NCBI GenBank assembly: GCA_945952575.1
Contig: CAMFIY010000024.1
Location: 1-15,323 of the forward strand
DNA from: an uncultured Leucobacter sp.
Lineage (GTDB): Bacteria; Actinomycetota; Actinomycetes; Actinomycetales; Microbacteriaceae
DNA: 15,323 nt
Direction of reading: 5' to 3'
Under the pieces are notes generated by a model. That model was not told the DNA's origin. It was given only the letters and a program-made list of their open reading frames with translations, and did no database searches. Position numbers and translations under genes: made by a program. Positions 8,102 through 15,011 of this stretch are shown one piece after another (within the stretch, counting starts at the first letter, position 1; the number at the start of each line of letters is the position of its first letter).

Positions 8102-9460
8102 TCAGGCCAGCGCCCCCATCGGGTCCCACGGATCGAGCACGATGGGGTCTTCCTCCAACGCGGCGAGCAGCTCGGCCGGGAGCCGATCCTTCCGCACGAC
8201 GACTTCGAAGACGTACTCGTCGAACCAGGAGTCATCCATCGTGCAGAACCCCTTGTCGAACTTCTCGATGCCCCAGCTGTTCTCCACCCGCCAGCGCCGC
8301 GGCGCGCCGTCGACCACGTCGACGCCGGTGAGGAGCATCGCGTGATCCATCGCCGAATCGCGGTAGCGCACGCGATCCTCCTTGGTGCTCGACAGATCGA
8401 CTCCGTACACCCCCGAGTAGTCGATGAGCTCCGCAGACCACAGCCCCTGCTTCCGCTCCATCTGCTGGCCGACGTCGCAGCCGAACCAGACAGGCTCCCC
8501 CTCGACGATGGCTTCGGACGCCAGCCGCTTCATCGTCTCGATCTCGGCGATGATATAGAGCACCGGATCGCCGCCGACGACGTTGCCGAGACGCGACACC
8601 GTGAGCGCTCGCCCCTTCGGGTGCTCGGGCCGCGGATCGTCCACGAGGCACACGTAGTCGCCGAGCACGATGTCGGAGTACGCAGCCAGGAAGCCCTGCG
8701 GCGTGAACGACCCTGCGTCGTGGAACTCGCCCTGATCGTCGTTCCAGCGCCACTCGAAGCGCTCCGGCGGCACGCCGAGATGGATAGTGAGCACGCGGTG
8801 CGCATCGCCCAGGATCCGGGTCTTGAGCTCGTCCAGTTCGGCGGAGGAGGCGTCCGCGGCGACGGCTTCGCGCAGCAGCCGGGCGCCTTTGCGGAGCAGC
8901 GTCTGCAGCGAGAGGTTCATCCGCTCGGTGTTCGACGACGACTCGGTCTCGGGCATCAGCGCCTTGGGCACGGCGCCGTGCTTCTCGAAGATCGAGACCT
9001 CCATGTTCCACTGCCCGCCGTCGCCGAGCACGCCCTCGAGGAGGAACATGACCGTCCGCTCGTCGGGCGCCCTCCCCGCGAGCTCGATCATGTCCTCGAG
9101 GAAGTAGTTGGCCCGCTCGATCTTGTCCCAGTACATGGCGTGGTTCTGGCTGAACTCGAAGTTCTTCACGCCGAGCTTCTTCCTGGCGTCGGCGCGCAAC
9201 AGGTTCAGGGCGGCGAAGAGCCAGCACCGGCCGGAGCGCTGCTGGTCCGCGGCCTCCCAGTCGTCGAGGCGATGGGACATGCTCAGCTGGACGCCCAGCA
9301 TCCGCTCCCGATCCAGCGCGACCTCGTCCACCGCGGTGTGCGTCACCGCGTTCATCGCGAGCCTGGCGGCGGGATCGGACGCGAACTCCGTGCGCCAGCT
9401 CTCGAGCTGATCGACACTCAGGGCTGCGCGAATACGATTCGTATCTCCAGTGACAGTCAT
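8102..9460 (-). CDS. pepC: Aminopeptidase C / bleomycin hydrolase (peptidase family C1)
   Basis: PepC is a cytoplasmic cysteine aminopeptidase that forms a hexameric barrel and trims N-terminal residues from peptides. The 452-aa length is normal. The catalytic set is complete: oxyanion glutamine Q73 and nucleophile C79 in Q-Q-R-S-G-R-C-W-L-F-A, histidine H373 in D-H-A-M-L-L-T-G, and asparagine N394 in E-N-S-W-G. The C-terminus W-D-P-M-G-A-L-A closely matches the family signature; in relatives this tail reaches into the active site and imposes aminopeptidase action. There is no signal peptide. The ATG has only a distant AGGAG (12 nt), and a TAGTCT -10-like box ends 7 nt before the start, so the transcript may be leaderless. 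A palindrome shared with the S66 promoter lies inside codons 6-10. It diverges from the third serine hydrolase. Confidence 0.95.
   Translation of the reverse strand: MTVTGDTNRIRAALSVDQLESWRTEFASDPAARLAMNAVTHTAVDEVALDRERMLGVQLSMSHRLDDWEAADQQRSGRCWLFAALNLLRADARKKLGVKNFEFSQNHAMYWDKIERANYFLEDMIELAGRAPDERTVMFLLEGVLGDGGQWNMEVSIFEKHGAVPKALMPETESSSNTERMNLSLQTLLRKGARLLREAVAADASSAELDELKTRILGDAHRVLTIHLGVPPERFEWRWNDDQGEFHDAGSFTPQGFLAAYSDIVLGDYVCLVDDPRPEHPKGRALTVSRLGNVVGGDPVLYIIAEIETMKRLASEAIVEGEPVWFGCDVGQQMERKQGLWSAELIDYSGVYGVDLSSTKEDRVRYRDSAMDHAMLLTGVDVVDGAPRRWRVENSWGIEKFDKGFCTMDDSWFDEYVFEVVVRKDRLPAELLAALEEDPIVLDPWDPMGALA
9432..9444. promoter_or_regulatory. Candidate operator in pepC 5' end: ATACGA-T-TCGTAT
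   Basis: Arms ATACGA (9432-9437) and TCGTAT (9439-9444) flank one base, a perfect 13-bp palindrome. The inner 11 bp on the pepC strand is TACGAATCGTA, identical to the core at 4911-4921 in the S66 promoter. It covers bases 17-29 of the pepC reading frame, just downstream of the predicted promoter. That suits a roadblock or overlapping repressor site. It also encodes T-N-R, so coincidence is possible, but an exact match of an AT-rich odd-centred palindrome in such GC-rich DNA is suggestive. Confidence 0.5.
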
Positions 9461-9466
9461 GCGATC

Positions 9467-9472
9467 AGACTA
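9467..9472 (-). promoter_or_regulatory. Possible -10 box of a leaderless pepC promoter
   Basis: On the minus strand TAGTCT (9472-9467) fits the actinobacterial TAnnnT pattern and ends 7 nt before the pepC ATG. Transcription could therefore begin at the start codon. The -35 candidate TGGCCA (9496-9491, 18-nt spacer) is only a 4/6 match, so this is weaker than the S66 promoter. Confidence 0.35.
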
Positions 9473-9529
9473 CTCCTGACAAGCACGACTTGGCCACACT
9501 CGTGCTCGCCTGGTCGATGATCCGCACCG

Positions 9530-9535
9530 TATCAT
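9530..9535 (+). promoter_or_regulatory. Possible -10 box for the third serine hydrolase gene
   Basis: TATCAT is a 5/6 match to TATAAT and would start transcription near 9542, about 60 nt before the ATG at 9603. No clear -35 box stands at the expected distance. A repeated ATTGAG (9534-9539 and 9541-9546) follows directly. Confidence 0.3.
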
Positions 9536-9558
9536 TGAGTATTGAGAGCTTCTCACCG

Positions 9559-9576
9559 TTGCGCGGCATCGCGCAA
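9559..9576. promoter_or_regulatory. Inverted repeat TTGCGCG-N4-CGCGCAA in the leader of the third serine hydrolase
   Basis: TTGCGCG (9559-9565) and CGCGCAA (9570-9576) are perfect 7-bp arms around GCAT, between the likely promoter and the Shine-Dalgarno AAGGAGG (9590-9596). It could be a protein-binding operator or a stable RNA hairpin in the leader. It is unrelated to the TACGAATCGTA palindrome in the same gap. The gap 9461-9602 contains no gene. Confidence 0.45.
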
Positions 9577-9602
9577 TCGGACCGGAGTGAAGGAGGCCCG
9601 CT

Positions 9603-10409
9603 ATGTCCGTGCATCTCCCGGATGAGCACGGTGCGCGTTGGTCTGCCCTGGTGGTCGACATCGACTCGGGCGCGGAACTCTTCCGAGCGGACCCGGATCT
9701 CGCGCTCGACACCGCGAGCGTGGGGAAGGTCTTCCTCCTGCATCGGCTGCTCGCCGAAGTGGATGCGGGCGCTCGCTCACTCGAGGATCTGGTCACCCGT
9801 CGCCCGAACGAGTGGATGGACGACTCGGGCCTCTGGTATCTGCTGCAGGCGGATACGCTGTCGCTCTACGACGTCGCCGCGCTGATCGGAGCGGTGAGCG
9901 ACAACGCGGCCACCAATACGCTGTGCCGGGTGATCGGCCTCCCCGCGGTGCAGCAGCACACGCGCGAACTCGGGTACACGCAGTCGGCGCTCGACGACGT
10001 GGTGCGCTGGCCGAGCCCGCCCGGGGCGCCGAAGACCCTCTCGCACGCGAGCGCCGGAGAACTCGTACGCTTCGTCGCGCGTACGGCGAAAGCACAGGAC
10101 CTCAGCCCGGCGTCGGCCGAAACGCTGCAGCGCTGGCTGGGCGCAGGCATGGATCTGTCCATGGTCGCCGCGGCGTTCGGGCTCGATCCGCTGGCCCACT
10201 ACTTCTACGATCGCGACATCTGGCTCTGGAACAAGACCGGCACGATCTCGAACGTCCGCGCCGACACCGGCCTGGTCATGAACCGGGATCGCCGGATCGC
10301 GTATGCGGTGCTGGCGAACTGGCGCTCGGGCGCTGACGCGCGCGACGGGGTGCTCGCGGCGATGCATCGCGTCGGCGAGCTCATCCGGCGGGAGCTGCGC
10401 GCGGGCTGA
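9603..10409 (+). CDS. Class A beta-lactamase-fold serine hydrolase without signal peptide
   Basis: This 268-aa protein has textbook superfamily motifs: S-V-G-K (nucleophile S39, K42), S-D-N-A-A-T-N (S99-N101) and K-T-G-T (K211-G213). W71, D73/D74 and L-x-D-T-L-S-L-Y-D-V-A-A-L precede the S-D-N motif as in class A enzymes. The segment expected to carry the deacylating Glu166 motif (E-x-x-L-N) is not recognisable; L-S-H-A-S-A stands just after that region. It may therefore act as a DD-peptidase or penicillin-binding protein rather than hydrolyse beta-lactams. The N-terminus is polar with no signal sequence. The ATG has a perfect AAGGAGG (9590-9596) 6 nt upstream, so the start is firm. It is transcribed alone, diverging from pepC, and is more distant from the two paralogues at 6407-8097 than they are from each other. 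The substrate is unknown. Confidence 0.85.
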   Translation: MSVHLPDEHGARWSALVVDIDSGAELFRADPDLALDTASVGKVFLLHRLLAEVDAGARSLEDLVTRRPNEWMDDSGLWYLLQADTLSLYDVAALIGAVSDNAATNTLCRVIGLPAVQQHTRELGYTQSALDDVVRWPSPPGAPKTLSHASAGELVRFVARTAKAQDLSPASAETLQRWLGAGMDLSMVAAAFGLDPLAHYFYDRDIWLWNKTGTISNVRADTGLVMNRDRRIAYAVLANWRSGADARDGVLAAMHRVGELIRRELRAG

Positions 10410-10423
10410 TCCCGGCCGCCCGC
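10401..10423 (+). terminator. Hairpin at the end of the third serine hydrolase gene
   Basis: GCGGGC (10401-10406) pairs with GCCCGC (10418-10423) across an 11-nt loop spanning the stop codon. There is no T-run, so it is only a possible terminator. The remainder of the 108-bp gap up to 10517, between convergent genes, holds nothing else that I recognise. Confidence 0.3.
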
Positions 10424-10517
10424 TGTCTCACCGAGTGGCGACTTCAGTACCGCGTGCAGGAGATCCAGGTGCAAGGTCCGCCACCCGGCCTCTCGAGCCC
10501 CGGGCGCGGTCCACCGC

Positions 10518-11330
10518 TCACACGCAGCTGCCCGTCTTCCGCATCTCCGGATCCGTCAGGATCGTCGGCGCCAGATCTGCCGCCACACGCACCGAACCGG
10601 TGCTCGAGAGGACCAGCGAGGTCAGGGTCACACCGGCGGGAATCCGATCGCGCACGCAGATGGTCTGCGGCCTGAGTACGGCGTTCAGCGCCGAGCCGGT
10701 CAGACGGCGCAACTCCTTGGCGCTGAGGTCGAAGCCCGCAGCGCTCACTCCCCGCGGCTGGAGCGTGAGGTCGCCGTCCTTCACTCCGAGCGACACGGTA
10801 GCGGTGACCGGAACCTTCTGCCCGAACAGCTCGACCTTGCGCCCGACTTCCAGCACCCCGTCGGAGACCTTGCCGGTGCTTGCGATGCCCTTCGTGGCGA
10901 GCTCGACGATGGGGCCGATCTGATCCTTCGGCACCGTCAGCTCCACGGTGCCGCCGGAGATCGGTTTCCCGCCGAAATCGAACGGGATCGATGCGGCGTG
11001 CAGCGAGGCCGAGACCGAGATCCCGTCCATCACCGGCACGTCGGCCACGTCCACGGTGACGTCGCCCAGACGGCCCTGCACGACGTTCAGCAGCGCCGAC
11101 CCTCCCAGCGAGACGTCGACGGCATGATCGGCGGTCAGCTCCAGCTTCTGGCGCACCGCCGAGGCGACGATCCCCGGCACGAGCATCCGGACGGCGAGTT
11201 CGCCGAGTCCGAAGAGCACGGCGAGAACCGTCACGACGGCGATGAGCCGCAGCCACCAGCGCGATCTCCGACGCTCAGGCGCAGGGGCTGGCTCGGCTCC
11301 GTCCGCGGGCGCCTCGGAGTCCGAGGTCAT
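10518..11330 (-). CDS. LmeA-like (DUF2993) membrane-anchored lipid-binding protein
   Basis: This 270-aa protein has a proline- and acid-rich cytoplasmic N-terminus (residues 1-24), one membrane helix or uncleaved signal anchor (about 25-47: W-W-L-R-L-I-A-V-V-T-V), and an extracellular domain of repeated beta strands. The domain contains L-x-G-S-A-L-L-N-V-V-x-G-R-L-G-D-V-x-V and G-V-S-A-A-G-F-D-L, which resemble the actinobacterial DUF2993 family. Mycobacterial LmeA of that family is a periplasmic protein affecting mannan elongation. Two cysteines (in I-C-V-R and near the C-terminus, G-S-C-V) could form a disulfide outside the cell. The ATG overlaps the argS stop as ATGA, so it is translated from the argS transcript. 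The role in this organism is unknown; lipoglycan or envelope lipid handling is inferred from the family. Confidence 0.8.
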   Translation of the reverse strand: MTSDSEAPADGAEPAPAPERRRSRWWLRLIAVVTVLAVLFGLGELAVRMLVPGIVASAVRQKLELTADHAVDVSLGGSALLNVVQGRLGDVTVDVADVPVMDGISVSASLHAASIPFDFGGKPISGGTVELTVPKDQIGPIVELATKGIASTGKVSDGVLEVGRKVELFGQKVPVTATVSLGVKDGDLTLQPRGVSAAGFDLSAKELRRLTGSALNAVLRPQTICVRDRIPAGVTLTSLVLSSTGSVRVAADLAPTILTDPEMRKTGSCV

Positions 11331-12997
11331 AGCCGCTCAGGGGCGCTGACCCCGATCAGGTCGAGTCCGTTGCGGATCACCTGACCCGCGGCGTCGTTCA
11401 GCCAGAGCCGGGTGCGATGCAGGTCGCCGGGCTGCTCGTCGCCCAGCGGGATGACCCGGCAGTTGTCGTACCAGCGGTGGAATGCCGCGGCGAGCTCCTC
11501 GAGGTAGCGGGCGATGCGATGCGGCTCGCGCAGTTCGGCGGCGCCCGCGACGATGCCGGGGTACTCCTGCAGCTTGCCGAGCAGCTCGGTCTCGGTCTCG
11601 TGCGTGAGCAGGCCGGGTTCGAATGCGCTGCGATCGATGCCGGCGGCGGCCGCGTTCCGATCCACCGCGCAGGTGCGCGCATGCGCGTACTGTACGTAGA
11701 AGACCGGGTTGTCGTTCGTCCGGCTGCGCAGCTTCTCGCCGTCGAGCGAGAGCGGCGAGTCGGCCGGATAGCGGGCGAGCCAGTACCGGAGCGCGTCGGA
11801 TCCGAGCCACTCGAGCAGGTCGTCGAGCTCGATGATATTGCCGGCGCGCTTGGAGAGCCTCGCACCGTTCAGGTTGACCATCTGTCCGATGAGGACGCTC
11901 AGGTCCGTCTCCGGGTGGTCCCCCGCGGCCCCCGAGATCGCCGTGAGGCGGCCGATGTAGCCGTGATGATCGGCGCCGAGCAGGTACACCTTCTCACCGA
12001 AGCCGCGATCCATCTTCGAGAGGTAGTACGCGGCGTCGGCCGCGAAGTAGGTGAAGATGCCGTTGCCGCGCGTGAAAACGCGATCCTTGTCGTCTCCGAA
12101 GTCGGTGGTGCGCACCCAGATCGCGTCGTCCGCTTCGAAGACGTGGCCCTGCGCGCGCAAGCGGTCGATCGCCGCTTCGATGGGGCTCTTGCCGCCGTCA
12201 GCGGGCGCCGCGTGCAGCGAGCGCTCCGAGAACCAGACGTCGAAGTGCACGTTGAATCGCTCGAGCGAGTCCTTGATCTCGGCGAGCTGCAGCTGATAGG
12301 CCGTCTCCTGGGCCTGGGCGAGCGCCGCCTCGCGATCCTGAGCCGCGCGCTCGGCGAGATCCGGGATCCGCTCGAGCACCTTGGCGCCGAGTTCCGCGAT
12401 GTATCCGCCCGGGTACGCGTCCTCCGGAGCCGGCTCGCCGAGCGCGGCGGCGAGCACCGAGCGGCCGAACTTGTTCATCTGCGCGCCCGCATCGTTGATG
12501 TAGTACTCGTTGGTCACGTCGGCGCCGGCTGCGCGGAGCACGCGCGAGATCGAGTCGCCGAGAGCCGCCCAGCGGGTGTGGCCGAGGTGCAGCGGGCCGG
12601 TGGGGTTCGCGCTGACGAACTCCATGTTGATGTTCTGTCCGGCGAGCACGTCGCTGCGCCCGTAGGCCGCGCCCTGCTCCACCACGCGGCGCGCGGTCTC
12701 GCCGGCGCTCGCGGCATCGAGGGTGATGTTGATGAATCCGGGCCCCGCCACCTCGGCCGAGGCGACGCCCGGAACGGCCTCGACGGCGACGACGATCTCC
12801 TGCGCGAGTTCGCGCGGATTCGCGCCGATCCGCTTCGCGAACTTCATGGCCGCGTTCGACGCCCAGTCGCCGTGCTCGCGGCTCTTCGGCCGCTCCACCG
12901 CGGTGTCCGCCTCGGCGACGGCGACATCGGCACCGCGCGCACGCACGATGTCGGAGAGGATGGCGGCGAGATGGGCGGCGAGTTCTTGAGGCGTCAC
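11327..12997 (-). CDS. argS: Arginyl-tRNA synthetase
   Basis: ArgRS charges tRNA-Arg in the cytoplasm and is essential. The 556-aa length is typical. An N-terminal additional domain (about residues 1-100, with D-W-A-S-N-A-A-M and G-P-G-F-I-N) is followed by the class I catalytic core: F-V-S-A-N-P-T-G-P-L-H-L-G-H (HLGH at 137-140) and the KMSKS-equivalent L-S-K-R-A-G-N (382-388). The C-terminal anticodon-binding DALR domain follows from about residue 430, opening P-V-F-Y-V-Q-Y-A-H-A-R. The start is a GTG at 12997; an ATG at 13014 is out of frame, with TGA overlapping the GTG. GGAG 11 nt upstream is the only Shine-Dalgarno candidate. A tRNA-Arg gene lies just upstream on the same strand, an arrangement known in actinobacteria, with a strong hairpin between them. 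Confidence 0.97.
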   Translation of the reverse strand: MTPQELAAHLAAILSDIVRARGADVAVAEADTAVERPKSREHGDWASNAAMKFAKRIGANPRELAQEIVVAVEAVPGVASAEVAGPGFINITLDAASAGETARRVVEQGAAYGRSDVLAGQNINMEFVSANPTGPLHLGHTRWAALGDSISRVLRAAGADVTNEYYINDAGAQMNKFGRSVLAAALGEPAPEDAYPGGYIAELGAKVLERIPDLAERAAQDREAALAQAQETAYQLQLAEIKDSLERFNVHFDVWFSERSLHAAPADGGKSPIEAAIDRLRAQGHVFEADDAIWVRTTDFGDDKDRVFTRGNGIFTYFAADAAYYLSKMDRGFGEKVYLLGADHHGYIGRLTAISGAAGDHPETDLSVLIGQMVNLNGARLSKRAGNIIELDDLLEWLGSDALRYWLARYPADSPLSLDGEKLRSRTNDNPVFYVQYAHARTCAVDRNAAAAGIDRSAFEPGLLTHETETELLGKLQEYPGIVAGAAELREPHRIARYLEELAAAFHRWYDNCRVIPLGDEQPGDLHRTRLWLNDAAGQVIRNGLDLIGVSAPERL

Positions 12998-13023
12998 GAG
13001 GATCCGTTCTCCATGTAGAAACC

Positions 13024-13054
13024 AGAAGGCGCCACCGAATCGATGGCGCCTTCT
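13024..13054 (-). terminator. Strong hairpin between tRNA-Arg and argS
   Basis: AGAAGGCGCCA (13024-13034) and TGGCGCCTTCT (13044-13054) are perfect 11-bp arms with a 9-nt loop. Read on the minus strand it begins 3 nt after the tRNA's last base and ends 26 nt before the argS GTG. The sequence after it, GGTTTCTAC, has only a short T-run. It is probably the tRNA terminator, possibly leaky, but it could instead be a processing or attenuation hairpin controlling argS. Confidence 0.6.
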
Positions 13055-13057
13055 CTG

Positions 13058-13130
13058 TGCCCCCGGAGGGATTCGAACCCCCGACCTACGGTACCGGAAA
13101 CCGGCGCTCTATCCCCTGAGCTACGGAGGC
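13058..13130 (-). tRNA. tRNA-Arg (anticodon CCG)
   Basis: Read on the minus strand, a 73-nt cloverleaf is present. The acceptor GCCTCCG pairs with CGGGGGC (one G-U), with discriminator A. The D stem is GCTC/GAGC, the anticodon loop TTCCGGT gives anticodon CCG, and the T arm is GGGGG-TTCGAAT-CCCTC. The anticodon stem CCGGT/ACCGT has four pairs and one C-T mismatch at its base (27-43). CCA is not encoded. It decodes CGG. It lies directly upstream of argS. Confidence 0.95.
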
Positions 13131-13140
13131 GCACCGCACC

Positions 13141-13146
13141 AGCCTA
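13141..13146 (-). promoter_or_regulatory. Possible -10 box of the tRNA-Arg gene
   Basis: On the minus strand TAGGCT (13146-13141) fits TAnnnT and would start transcription about 3-4 nt before the mature tRNA 5' end at 13130. No convincing -35 box is visible at 17-18 nt. The 64-bp gap between this tRNA and the upstream permease gene is the only room for a promoter. Confidence 0.3.
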
Positions 13147-13180
13147 GCGCACGATCACGAGTGCGATGACACGTCCGCTC

Positions 13181-13195
13181 GGCCGGGTGGCGGCC
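13181..13195 (-). terminator. Short hairpin after the PotC-like gene
   Basis: GGCCG (13181-13185) and CGGCC (13191-13195) form a 5-bp GC stem with a 5-nt loop right at the stop codon of the permease gene. There is no T-run. It may end the polyamine-transporter operon ahead of tRNA-Arg, but the stem is short. Confidence 0.25.
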
Positions 13196-14088
13196 TACCC
13201 GCCCGCCATGGTGCGGGCGATGTCCGCCGCGGAGTCGCCTGCCCGCTTCAGCACGATCCCCACGAGCGCGAGCGCGACCAGGGTGAGGAGCAGCATCAGC
13301 GTCGATACCGCTGCGATCTCCGGCCGCAGGCCGCTGCGGAGCGCGCTCAGCACGTAGACCGGCCACGGCGTCGTCCCCGAGACCTGGACGAACGACGAGA
13401 CGATCGTATTGTCCAGGCTGAACGTGAACGAGAGCAGCAGGCCGGCGAGGATCGCCGGCATCGCGAGCGGCAGCGTCACCTTGCGCAGGGTCCGCGCCGG
13501 GGTGGAGTAGAGGTCCGCCGAGGCCTCCTCCAGGTTCGCCGGCATGCCGACGAGCCGCGCCCGCACGATGTAGGTCACGACCGCGATCGAGAACAGCGAG
13601 CTGCCGACCGTGAGCCGCACGATGCCGTCGTTGAAGAAGTTGAGGCCGAGGTCCTGCCCCAGGAACACCAGCCACGGCAGCAGCGCGACCGCGTCGACGA
13701 TCTCGGGTGTCACCGCGACCAGCAGGAGCAGCGTCACGAACCAGAGCGTCCACTTGCCCGGCCTGCGCGCGAGCGCGATCCCGGCGAGCGTGCCGAGCAG
13801 GGCGGCGAACAGCGACGAGATCACGCCGACCTTCAACGAGACCATCACGGCGTCGCTCAGCACCGGCTTCTGGAAGAGCGCCGCGTAGCTGTCGAAGCCG
13901 AAGTGATCGAACGCGATCAGCAGGCGGCCGACATTGAACGAATAGATGACGATCACGAGGATGGGCGCGAACAGGAAGACGTAGACGAGGATGCTCCAGG
14001 CCCGCAGCAGGTGCTCGCTCGCGGGCTTCCGGATCCGGTGCGTCGGGGCCGGGGCCTCGCTCAACCCCGTCGTCTCTGTCGTCGTCAT
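13195..14088 (-). CDS. potC: PotC-like permease of spermidine/putrescine-type ABC importer
   Basis: This 297-aa integral membrane protein is the second permease half of a polyamine-type importer. It has a cytoplasmic N-terminus (1-30), a first helix at about 31-52 ending in the family-typical I-Y-S-F-N, and several further helices. The ATPase-contacting EAA loop is E-E-A-S-A-D-L-Y-S-T-P-A-R-T-L-R-K-V-T-L-P (about 187-207), followed by F-S-L-D-N-T-I-V-S-S-F (about 223-233), which matches the PotC signature region S-x-D-D-x-V-x-x-x-F. The ATG overlaps the PotB-like stop (ATGA), and GGAGG (14096-14100) stands 7 nt upstream. It closes the operon in this window. Family members import spermidine, putrescine or related cations; the actual substrate depends on the binding protein, of which only the end is visible. 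Confidence 0.92.
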   Translation of the reverse strand: MTTTETTGLSEAPAPTHRIRKPASEHLLRAWSILVYVFLFAPILVIVIYSFNVGRLLIAFDHFGFDSYAALFQKPVLSDAVMVSLKVGVISSLFAALLGTLAGIALARRPGKWTLWFVTLLLLVAVTPEIVDAVALLPWLVFLGQDLGLNFFNDGIVRLTVGSSLFSIAVVTYIVRARLVGMPANLEEASADLYSTPARTLRKVTLPLAMPAILAGLLLSFTFSLDNTIVSSFVQVSGTTPWPVYVLSALRSGLRPEIAAVSTLMLLLTLVALALVGIVLKRAGDSAADIARTMAGG

Positions 14089-15011
14089 GCCGCCACCTCC
14101 GCGAGCTTCACATGGTTCTGATATCGGAAGGGCAGCGCGACCAGCCAGAAGACGGCTGCCATGACGGCGATCGAGACCGCGATCATGAGGATCAGGGTGA
14201 TCGCCATCGCGGAGCCCAGCGCCCAGTTCTGCGCCGTCTGGAACTGCGAGGCCAGCATCTGGCCGACCATGTTGCCCTTCGCCCCGCCGAGAACCGTGGC
14301 GGTGATGTAGTCGCCCATCAGCGGGATGTAGACGAGCAGCACGCCGACCACGATGCCGGGTCTCGCGAGGGGAAAGGTGACTCGCAGGAAGGTGCGCATC
14401 GAGTTCGCCCCCAGATCCTTCGACGCCTCGCGCACCACCTCGCCGACGCGGTCGAAAGCGACGAAGAGCGGCAGGATCATGAGAGGCAGATAGTTGTACA
14501 CGACGCCGAAGAGCACCGCGGACCTGGTGTACAGGATGCTGAAGGGCTCGAAGCCGACCGCCTGCAGAGCGGTGGAGAGCCAGCCCTCCGGCGAGAGCAC
14601 CACCATCCAGCCGATCGTGCGCACGAGGAAGTTCGTCCAGAACGGCACGAGCACGAGCGCGACGAGCAGCCCCTTCAGGTTCGCCGGTGCCTTGAGCGCC
14701 ATCCAGTAGGCGATCGGAGCCCCGATGACGAAGCAGAGCAGGGTGCCGGCGATTCCGATACCGAGCGTGTTCTTGAACGTCTCGAAGAACGTCGGGGTGA
14801 AGACCTCGGCGTAGCGGTCGAGCGAGATGATGTCGTTCGCGTGGGTGCCGAACAGGCCCGGCTTGTACCCGAGGCTGTACCAGAACACCACCGCGACCGG
14901 GAGGAGGAAGAAGACGATGAGCCAGAGCCACGCGGGGAGCGCGAGCGTGGCCCCGGGGAGCCGGCGGGCTTTCTTCTGCTGGGTCGGTTCGGGCCGGCTA
15001 CCGTCAGGCAC
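14085..15011 (-). CDS. potB: PotB-like permease of spermidine/putrescine-type ABC importer
   Basis: This 308-aa membrane protein is the first permease half, pairing with the PotC-like protein encoded next. It has a basic N-terminus (1-22), a first helix at about 25-47, L-V-P-F-W-T-N-F-L-V-R (about 121-131, characteristic of PotB), L-P-L-M-I-L-P-L-F, and the EAA loop E-A-S-K-D-L-G-A-N-S-M-R-T-F-L-R-V-T-F-P-L (about 195-215). G-D-Y-I-T-A-T-V-L-G-G (233-243) is the family's conserved G-D-F/Y motif. The start is a GTG at 15011, overlapping the PotD-like stop by 8 nt, with GAAGG (15021-15025) 9 nt upstream. The stop overlaps the PotC-like start. The three genes are thus translationally coupled in the order D-B-C, and a PotA ATPase would have to lie upstream of the window or elsewhere. 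Confidence 0.93.
   Translation of the reverse strand: MPDGSRPEPTQQKKARRLPGATLALPAWLWLIVFFLLPVAVVFWYSLGYKPGLFGTHANDIISLDRYAEVFTPTFFETFKNTLGIGIAGTLLCFVIGAPIAYWMALKAPANLKGLLVALVLVPFWTNFLVRTIGWMVVLSPEGWLSTALQAVGFEPFSILYTRSAVLFGVVYNYLPLMILPLFVAFDRVGEVVREASKDLGANSMRTFLRVTFPLARPGIVVGVLLVYIPLMGDYITATVLGGAKGNMVGQMLASQFQTAQNWALGSAMAITLILMIAVSIAVMAAVFWLVALPFRYQNHVKLAEVAA

Noticed and set aside
7829..9520. A 563-codon plus-strand open frame opposite pepC
   Set aside because: It lies antisense to a pepC gene with a complete catalytic set and conserved C-terminus. Its product is R/H/P-rich and unrecognisable.
11417..13018. A 533-codon plus-strand open frame opposite argS
   Set aside because: argS is unmistakable on the minus strand; the plus frame is a composition-driven shadow.
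13058..13130. tRNA-Arg 3' end as an integration (att) site for an inserted peptidase island
   Set aside because: I found no second copy of the tRNA 3' end, no integrase and no transposase in the window; argS and the DUF2993 gene separate the tRNA from the peptidases.
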